Part shown: positions 17,701 to 26,501 of the stretch, one piece after another | How the letters are laid out: each line of letters opens with the position of its first letter | Numbering within the stretch: position 1 is the first letter of the stretch | Source: Obelidium mucronatum | Taxonomy: Eukaryota > Chytridiomycota > Chytridiomycetes > Chytridiales > Chytriomycetaceae | Direction: 5' to 3' | NCBI GenBank assembly: GCA_025765595.1 | Contig: JAIVFH010000340.1 | Span: forward strand, 1 to 26,501 | DNA length: 26,501 nt | Notes under the pieces: model-generated | Seen by the model: the letters and a program-made list of their open reading frames with translations, nothing else | Databases searched by the model: none | Told to the model about the DNA's origin: nothing | Translations under genes and position numbers: made by a program

Positions 17701-20700
17701 AACTCAAGTGGAGGTTGAGAGAAAAATGTGTCCTTCATGGGCATATTGAAGTCGTCTACAAAGGCTACAAGCTGCTTTCCTCCAATTGGAACGAAAATAT
17801 TCTTTGTTCTCTTCTCCACTTTGCTTTCCAGAATACTTTGAACACCATTCGACGAGGTCTGGGCACTCATATTAATATTTAGAACGCTCCGCGAACTGTC
17901 CAAATTAGCCAACACACTGTTGATTAGGGATGTTTTCCCCGTTCCAACATCTCCGACTAAAAGCATTGGCGCTTTTTTGTTAACGAGAGATTGAACAACA
18001 AATTCGTTTCGAATTGTGTCAACAGTCGGTACAAAGATCTTGTAGAAAGGGGTTCCGGGCTGGTACCTCCACCCAGCTGGCAGCTTGTCCTCCCAGGCTG
18101 CCCACGACTTATTTTGCTTATCCACCAAATATTCGTAAACTGTATCCTTGGAAGGGAACTGTCCTTCAATCTCTCGCAGGAACATATCGAATGACTTTCT
18201 TGAGTCATCTGTTAAAGTTGCACCGAAGCTCCAAATAACTGAGAACAGGAACCACAACTCTATCATTCTTGGGTAAGTGTCTGCATCATTGACGTCTACT
18301 CCATTTTCAGGAGTAGCAAGAGCATCAAACAGAATGCAAAACGACTTGATAGCAGCTATTTCGGGAACTGGAACCAACTCTTCACAATTTCTGCGGAAGT
18401 CCAACGTCTGAGGGATATATTTATCAATTAACCGACGAATGTTTTCAGTAAATTGTTTTTCTGGATGGGCTTGAATCCAAGATTCAACAAAAGGCTTCCA
18501 AGTTATGCTCTCATAGTCCATATAAATCATACCAGCCCGACTAACTGTGGCTGGAGATGCAGTTGATAAATCCATAACTTCAAATAGGAGTGACACTTGT
18601 TCTGGCATTGCAATTCGCTCTCCATTGATAAGCGTCAATACTTTGTTGTCATCAAGGACAGTATTCATGGACTCAATCCATAGAGTATCAACTGGACCGT
18701 CTAAAGTGATCCATTTTTGATCTTTCTTTTCATCCGAACAGGCTGCTCTCATCACATTGGATAATACACCATCTGTCCATTCGTTACTTGCAATATTCAC
18801 TTCGCCATAAAGCTCTCCTAGAGATACGGCTTTAGGATTAATAACAAACGATTTAGCCGCAACGTATGATTCTGGTTTAATTTTGGATAGCTTTGTTAGA
18901 GTAGCTTGGAGCATTTTACAAACAGTAGTTTTCCCGACTCCTGTAGCACCCACAATCATAACTCCATGACGAGCACACTTTGTTTCGTGAAGTTGAATGA
19001 CTTTTAATATCATAGACTCAATTGGTTGCAGGTTTGCGGCTTTCATTTCCTCTACCAAAACACCACGAAACTCGGCATAATCCGGAACTGAGGTTTCAAC
19101 CCCCGGAAACAAGTCTGATAAAATTCCATTGAACAATGGCAAATCTTCAGAAGTGAGTTTAGGCACGTTGTTTTCCCTCATGGAGCCAAGAAGAACAACT
19201 TCATCGGACGAGTTTGGATCTCCTCGCTTCCGACCTCCGGCCGATCTCAAAGCTGCCGTTAAAGCTCTTAAATTAAAATCATAGTGATCTTGTTTAGACA
19301 GTTGCTGCGCAGCAAGGCGGTATAGAGTATCAACTTTTTTAGCGAGATTTCTCGTGTTTGAGAAACCTTCCGCGAAAAGCATAATTTCGGCAATGAGTGC
19401 AGTATCCGGAACCATCATAGATACAGGTCTAAAGAGCGCTTTTAAATTATCAGGCAATTCGGAACGTCCTGCGTATCCTGGGTTCATGGTGATAAATATA
19501 CCGGCATTGACATTCAGCCGAATCTCTTTGCCTTCAAAAACAAATGTTTTAGCATTGCGGGCTATGGCTGTCAAAATGCACGAGATTTGAAGCGCAACAA
19601 CACTGAGCACTTCAATATCAATACGATTAAATTCGTCAAAACATCCCCATGCACCCGTTTGGGATAGACCAGAAAACATTCTTCCGATTGAAATGTAGTC
19701 AAGCGCATCACTACAGTTGAAGACAATGACATATTTCCCAAGAGCTTTACCAAGATCCTTGACAGTTTCCGTTTTACCAGTACCTTAATCAAGATTTAGG
19801 ATAAGTATTTGTGAGTTAAAGGATGCTAATGTCTGTTCACCTGCTGGACCCTGTGGAGATCCTCCTCTTTGAAGATGTAGAGCGGTAGTTAACGTCATAT
19901 AGCAACGATCTGTGAGAGGAGTGATAACGAGACGGCCAGAATTACCAAGATACTCGTAACCGTATCGGAAATGTGTGTTGATTTGGCGAATAAAGCAATC
20001 CTCTTCTTCTTTTCCTTCCTTCTCCCAGTAAAACCGCAGCTGGCTCAGCCATTCAAAAGCATTCACACTGCTACATCCCACCTTGGCCATCTTTTCAATC
20101 ACATCCCGGGAATGAACCTCCACTGTGATCAAGGCGATAATTTTCTTTCTTTCAACCTTATTCAGAGGAGAGCGGATCAGGTCAGCCAGCTTCTTTAAAC
20201 TGCTTATTTGCTTCTTTTTCAGAGTTTTGAGTGCGTGCTTTTCTCCTTTTTCCACATCTACTAAGGCTTTGGAACAGTCCTGAGTCCATGTAACCAATCC
20301 CGAAGTAATCAACAGCTGTCCAGGCCAGTCTTTAATCCATTTGTCCTTCTTCGATTTCTTTTGAGCCATAATACATCCCAATAGGAGTTTTCTCAAAGTT
20401 GACCTCATCACAGATTCAACATCAGTAAGCCAAGACTCAACAGCACCTTCAATGACAACGTTTCCAAAGTAGGGCACATATTCACCATCACCAGAATGCA
20501 TTCCCACAGCTTCAAAGTGTCTCCGACTGTCAGTTCCAACTGTTATGAGCTCCAGTTTGTACAGGTTATCAAAGCACTTCTTCAAGTGCGGCTGAACTGC
20601 ATTGGGATCTTTTGCCTGTCCTAGAATCTCCAGCAGATCGTCATTCGAGAGGAAATAGAATCTGGGAAAGGCTTGGCGTTTTGTTTCCTTTAGAATGCAT

Positions 20701-23700
20701 GTAAAGATAAGTGTTTTCATCTGGTGCCTTCATTGAGATAGATATCTTACCAAATACATATCAAGAGACTTTTGGATCTTTTCAAGTTTTGTGTTCATGT
20801 CGTTCAACATAGGAATCAACCCCTCGGCATGGGTTGCTCGGCGCGCATTCTTGTCTTTCACAATATTAGCCATAATTCCTTTGTAGTTCAGATTAACTCC
20901 GTCAAAAACTGTGGATTCTTTGGGAAGCTGCTTCCTAATATCATCAGCTCCGACAAAAATGTTCTCCAAGTACATCCATTGGCGTTGCACTTGCAAAAGC
21001 ACTTCAATCGCTTCGATGATGAGGGATAAAGTGCGCTCCCAATGATCAACTTGCGCTTCGAATGCTAAGAAGAATTTGGACGCTTTCATAGCCGAAAGAG
21101 TGACTTGATTATCTTCCAACAGCTCAAAGAGTGAATCTGTGGATTTGATTTTGAAGTATCCACGATCTTCTTTGTATGGAACCACGTCCAAGTCTAATTC
21201 CTGCCAAGATTTTTCAATCTCAACTAGACCTTGTTCAATAGAGAGTTCTTTGGTTGCGGCTCCAGACAGTGCATTGATAGATTCGCCATATCTGAAAAAA
21301 AATTAACTGCGAAGACGAACAAAGAAATAGCTTCAAATACATACTGGTCTAAGCCGATTTCAAAGATCTTTTCAAGAGAAAATTGGGGGCTGTTTGGCTC
21401 AAATGTTTTTCCAGTCTCTTCCATAATTTGGTTCCAGTGACGATCTCTCAATGCAGGATTCTTTAAATCTTGAAGGACAGGAATGGTTCTCCTTAATTGG
21501 CTTATTTTTTCACGAAGATTGATGTAGACGTCTGAATTTGAACTTAAAGTCAGCTACGATGAATAGAATTAAAGGTTGTAACATATACCCCAGTCTTTTA
21601 ACTCTTTTCCCATCTTCTGAAGTTTTTTCAGAAACTTTTGCACTGATTCTTCCATCTCCGCCGCATCCAGTGTAAGGAAAGGCTTCGTTCTCCAATCTTC
21701 CCAAACGTTAACCCAATCAGAGCTTAGCTGCCAAATCTGTGTAAGATTGTCCAGCTCTGTATTGATTTGCGCAATTTCTTTAGACGGCGCTTGGTCTAAT
21801 TTGAATACCCTCAAGCCCTTCTGTAAGCTGGCTTCTTGCTCTGCAGCATTAACCATCATTTGCTTGTATTCGCTAATTGCTTTTAAAGCCTTATCAACCC
21901 CATAATTGGCACTAAACGGTCCCTTGGAACTAAACTCTTCACGAACAGAAGCCATCCCCTAATAAGGTGTTTAGTAGTGGCGACAAACAACTCCACGATT
22001 ACCTTTGCAAACTCATCGACCGAGCTGAGAAGATCGGATTTAAACTTGGACTTGGAGTCTTGCAACATTTGATCCGCTTCTACCATTGTCTGTTGCATTG
22101 CAACCCAGGCTGGACCAAGAGATTCCAATTGACGTTTCTCTTCTTCTCTGATCTGGACCTCATATTTTTCCAAAATTTGATATTGTTCATGAATAGGCTG
22201 GAATTGACTCTCAATTGCTGGGGCGTCTTGTTGCAACTGATTTAACAGCGCAAGACTTTCAGACAGCTGGTTCAAATCATTTGGTGACGCCATTAATTTC
22301 TCCGTCTTCTTAGCAAACATTTCGTGGAGATTATTGAGTTCGGTCATGGCATTGATGTTCAGTAACGTTGTAAGCTTGTTCTGCCATGCGTTACAGTGGC
22401 TCACAAGAGCATGCTTTAGGGGAGAACTATCAAGACGTACAAAATTGACGTTTGTCAGAGTTTCTTCTTTTTGTGTGTTGTTTGCGACTTCATTGTATCG
22501 GTTTATGTCAGCGTCAAACGTGGAGAGCGCTGGTTTGAGTTTTGCGTATCTGCGGATGAAAGCATCCTTATTGATTTCCCAAATTTCTCTGTAAGAGTCC
22601 CAGTTTCTCAAATAATTCTGGCATTTGACGGCATTATTAGACATTCCATTTTGAAGTGAGGCAAAGTTCTTCAGAACATCGTCTTCATTCTCGATTACGG
22701 AATACATAGTTGGGAGTTTCTTCTTATCCAACTCAAGGAGTTCCGTAAGACGCCTGTAAATTTACAATAAGATCCAAGCTTTGAAAGAGGGAGAAGAAAC
22801 TCACGGAACAGCGTCAATGCAAGAAATCATTTCTCGCGCAATTCGGCTGACAGTTTCTTCCATCGTAGCCAGAGTTGGATTGAAGTCGACTTTTTGAGAT
22901 TCCAGAACCACGTTGACTTTGAACAATGGATGGATTTCACCACCTCCATCCCTATTCTTTCCTTCTCCGTTAATAGCTTTGCAGATCTCCTGCAGAGATC
23001 TCTTCACTGCCACTCTCAGCGCTTCTTCCACTAGTCCGTCCATTTTTTGCACATATTTGATCCATTGGTTAAAGACATCCTTGCCGTCACTTTTAAAAGT
23101 CTCAAAAAGAACTTGAAGGGTCTGGAAGATGGATTCATGAGTGGAATTCAGCTTTTTACGAATTGTCTCTCGGTGTGTTTCCTGCGAAACTTCAAATTCC
23201 GATAAGTCATAAATCTTCTTTTTCTCAGCACTCCAAAGCAGCGTGTCTGAGATCGATTTGCAACATTTCTGAATTTTATGGTTGGCTTCAATGAATTCTG
23301 ATACAGTTTTCTGAACGTCGTGAGAATGTCGTCTACATTCCTTTATAAAGTAATCGGTAATGCCTGAATTACAGTGTCAGTAAAATTTATGAGAATCGAA
23401 ACCAGCAACCTTTTGATGCCCAAGTCAAGTTGGTGAGCCCAGGGTTTATCTTGCGATCCAAAAAGCGAATGCGCTCTTTAAAAAGAGCATGTTCATCTTT
23501 TGTCAAGTTCTCCAAAATGGAGTTGTAATCCCTAACCACCAATAACACATTCTCTCTTAATATTCTGAGCTCTTCTCTCTTGCTGAATATTTCTTGAACG
23601 TAGAAAGGAACATCGCATTTGAGTTTTTGCCAATAATGTATCTCCGCAAACGCGCGGAGAAGATCGTGATCGAATTTCATATCCAAAAATTCTCCCCCGC

Positions 23701-26205
23701 GTCTCGCCATGAGAGTTCCTTCCAACTTTTCAGCAAGGTTCGGGTCCACGTTTTGAACCCATTCAGCATGCGTTTTGGAAATGTAGTCTTCCAAAGCGCT
23801 TACAAGCGGCTCATATTGTAGTTTCGCTTCGTCTGCAAGCGGCGTGTGGGGTAGATAGTAGGCGGCAGCCAGCGATGCGTGAGAAAATTGAACCCTCTTA
23901 AGTAAAGAACGAGCCCAATAAGCAGAACCAGCGAAGTCTGGGTGCGAGCGCAGAATCTCTGGGGCTTTACGATGTGTCTCGAATTCAACTTTAACAGTGT
24001 TGAGTTCTTGCATAAATAATGCGTAAACATCTGCCGTCTTCTTTTCAACAGTTCGCTTGATAGCTTCACGTTTGGCAAGATGGTGAAATATCTCAAGTAA
24101 TTCAACACTAGAGTCAACAGTGGTCGCGCCTTCAAATGCAGAAATAATGGTGTTTTGCATCATAACCTCCAAATCTTTGACTCCTTGTTTGAATGCGTTA
24201 CTATTTCAGGATGAAAGGAAGAGATCGAACTGTCAGCCAATGAGAGTAACATGTCCTGTGAATACCCGACTTACAAATCATCATGCCATCTTGTTGCCTT
24301 GACGTCAAGAATGAATTTACGGATGTTCCACAACGTTGCAATATTCCGCTCAAATGCCATTTCTATATCTTCCAAGCTGTTGAGCTGGTTAGAAAAAAAG
24401 GATAAAAGAAGATATATGTACCTCTTTTCAATTTCCGGACCTTTTGTTCCTCCAAAGATAGGAATTGGTGCTTTATCTCCTCCTGTGATCTTTCTGGAAA
24501 ACTGGATCTGACCTTCGCAAACTTCCAACAGATCACGGCATCTTTGAACAAATGCATCAATTTGGGCGAAGATGCTACTCTGGTCAAAGTCCCAAATATT
24601 CGCGCTGTACTTCGAGATGTGAATAACGGTCTTTTTGTAAGTCGTCTTCCATGACTCCCCACAGTTGATACTTATTCCAAAATTATCTGATTAGTGCTTG
24701 AAATAGATGTTATAAATTACCTGTCTTGCAGACTTGTCATACTTGCGTGCACGTCTCCGTGGAATATTTCGTCAAGGGAAATTTTTGCACAGCAACGTGT
24801 TATAATTTCACTTGACACCTTGCGAAGAAGACTAGTGAGACGTTCTTTGGTGTTGTAATTTTTTGAATTTGCCCAAATCATACGGATGCAATTGAGCAAT
24901 TTTGGAAGAACGGTGATAATGTCCTTTGGTTCTGACGTAGCTAAAATTTGACAGGGCTGAAAGCAACGCTATCTGAGCGGCACCAAAGCAAACCAAAATT
25001 AAAAGAAGTTGACTCACATCAGTTAGAGTCGACAGGAATTTGAGGTTGTCTTGGGCTTGTAATGTACCCTCCTTGATGAGATTAGATAGCCGGAGGAACT
25101 GCTCCAGATATGAACTTTTTGCAAACTCTAAAACAGCCAAGATTTTTTTCAGATCGGCACGATTCAGCTGCTCGCTTATCCCAGACAAATCATCACATCT
25201 AGAGCGCCAAAATTGGATTTCCTCCAATGGACCAGAGTTCTCTGGTTTCAATTGAATGGTGAGTAAAACGATGTTTAGTTGTATGGTACCTTACCGGTGC
25301 TTTCTGATGTGTGCTGATTATTCACTACTTCTTTAATTTGGCGTGTCCAATGGATAACAAGGGACTCGAGACGTTGAACAATATCCTTTGCCTTTGCGGC
25401 TATCTCGGCGTTTTCAAAATCTTCGTTTGGAACGTACTATCAAAAATCATGATGTTATACTTCTGAGACTGAACTTCAAAAAAGTGGCATACCAATACTG
25501 TATGGCCTTTGACTTGGTATGTGGCGTCTGTCAAAAAAGCCATAAACTTGTGCATCTGAGAACGGAAATCTATTTTTACAGAGTAAGATTTTCGCGCAGT
25601 TCAATGAGTATTAGACGGATGGTTTGATTTCACTTACCTTTTCGAACACTCTCTGGCCATTGTTTGTTTTCCATAAACATGGGAACGTAAACTCCTTGCA
25701 TCATTCTCAATAAGCTTTCCATAATGTCACCAGAGACGGTACCATACTGAAAATACTTTTCAAAGGTTTTTGCGTTGATGGCAGAAGGGATGACTGCTTC
25801 CTTCGCTTCCCCGCCAGGAACCCCAGGCACTTCTTTGATAAAATACATGATTTCCTTGGCATTTGCTGTCGGGAGAGATGGCTGAGTACACAAGACCTTA
25901 CGGTCACTGTCAATATACAAAATGAGCTTTCGTATGTTGACATCATGGATGAAGTCTACGATAGCAGTATCTAAGCAATTTAAATTTTTATAAGTCTGTA
26001 TAGGAGGAAGAGAGATAGTTGCGCGCGAAGGCTGCATACCGTGGTCTACGTTCCACATCTCAGGCGAGTAACCTGTCAAAGTAATCAAGTTCTTAAATCG
26101 CACCACAATGGCCATGATATCCTCGGCTGATTCAGCTTCAGGCTCATTCGCCAGTGCAGTCGATGTCGGATCCTCTGGCAGGGGTTCCGAAGCGTCTGCA
26201 AGCAT
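11757..26205 (-). CDS. DNAH2: Axonemal dynein heavy chain, inner-arm I1/f 1-beta type (DNAH2 ortholog), 4475 residues
   Basis: Nineteen exons, 18 introns of 44-74 nt, all phases consistent: 26040-26205, 25638-25970, 25493-25569, 25295-25436, 25018-25241, 24721-24956, 24422-24670, 24275-24376, 23410-24200, 22805-23363, 22003-22753, 21589-21958, 21345-21531, 20751-21291, 19841-20687, 15095-19783, 13965-15039, 12291-13907, 11757-12228. The N-terminal tail, with GPLEEIQFWRSRC and QKEETLTNV, covers about 1-1800. AAA1 has GPAGTGKT (Lys1862) and CFDEFNR; AAA2 GATGVGKT (about 2138); AAA3 GDVGTGKT (about 2470); AAA4 GVGGSGRQS (about 2813). Then come the stalk coiled coils with the microtubule-binding tip (NPYFIKQLINFDK, about 3200), AAA5-6 and the C-terminal domain (LYLEGAGYDRKN). 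The TTALHLQRGGSPQGPAG context and exon-wide similarity fit DNAH2 better than outer-arm chains. Length matches the family (about 4400-4500). It powers flagellar bending as part of the two-headed I1 inner arm. The start is ATG in CAAACAAAATG. Confidence 0.95.
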
Positions 26206-26501
26206 TTTGTTTGATTGTTGTTTTTGTTTGGTGACAATTTCCCTTTTTTTTTAAGATGAGCGATATACACAGCTTCTTCCACTTGCCTAAATTTTTATGA
26301 GGGATTAATAACTTATGATTCAATGATCGCCTGTGAATTGAACGCAGAACGCTTAGTTTTTAAGTAATATCGACAGGAATGTCCTGATTAGTGTTCTTGT
26401 GAGAGCGATTTGCGCATTCAGAGCTAATTCAAAATTCATTTGATTATGTACCGCTCAGTCTCTTAATGTTTTAAACGGTTTGGTTTTGGTTGGGGTGGAA
26501 A
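26206..26501. other. Upstream region of the dynein gene, no gene seen
   Basis: AT-rich sequence with A-runs just upstream of the dynein start (minus strand) and no convincing frame on either strand. It should contain the dynein promoter; I see no clear TATA box or known flagellar-gene element. Confidence 0.45.

Noticed and set aside
25971..26039. Continuous frame through the first dynein intron
   Set aside because: The 69-nt stretch has no stop but has GTATGC...GCTTAG borders, and removing it joins VDH to DTAIVDF as in DNAH2 relatives.
1..26501. tRNA, rRNA and CRISPR-like repeats
   Set aside because: No cloverleaf-length tRNA, rRNA-like segment or regularly spaced repeats were seen; the only tRNA-like piece is the short primer-binding site.

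Overview
The window looks like nuclear DNA of a flagellated unicellular eukaryote with small GT-AG introns (mostly 40-75 nt, some with TACTAAC-like branch sites) and very short intergenic gaps. Two observations place it. A complete inner-arm axonemal dynein heavy chain (DNAH2 type) shows that the organism builds a motile flagellum. An actin-related protein with features recalled from fungal SWI/SNF-RSC Arp9 suggests a fungus. Together they suggest a zoosporic (chytrid-like) fungus or a close relative; this is an inference.

Layout, left to right. 2-892 (+) is the 3' end of an A-rich open frame that looks like the tail of a retroelement protein. 893-1499 holds no recognisable gene. 1500-2317 (-) is a three-exon gene of unknown function with an in-frame TAA. 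2388-7523 (-) is a full-length Ty1/copia retrotransposon with near-identical 235-bp LTRs, a 5-bp target duplication and one uninterrupted 1569-residue polyprotein. It sits about 70 bp upstream of the unknown gene's start codon.

From 7779 to 26205 four genes lie head to tail on the minus strand, separated by 40-100 bp: a His-rich repeat protein (7779-8884), an MCUR1/CCDC90-like mitochondrial coiled-coil protein (8928-9935), the Arp9-like protein (9975-11656) and the dynein heavy chain (11757-26205, 19 exons, 4475 residues). Poly(A) signals of upstream genes overlap stop codons or lie just before the next start. No shared function links these four genes; they look like a compact array rather than an operon.

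The most unusual signals are these. (1) The Arp9-like and MCUR1-like genes need five +1 frame changes in total, three of them at NNC-TGA-A, while the neighbouring 13.4-kb dynein coding sequence and the 4.7-kb polyprotein need none. The alternatives are programmed +1 frameshifting, assembly insertions or gene decay. (2) The young copia element has an RRM-like segment where a zinc knuckle is expected, altered catalytic positions in integrase and reverse transcriptase, CG...CG LTR ends, a primer-binding site matching a tRNA-Arg(CCU) anticodon arm, and a polyprotein that reads through the polypurine tract into the 3' LTR.
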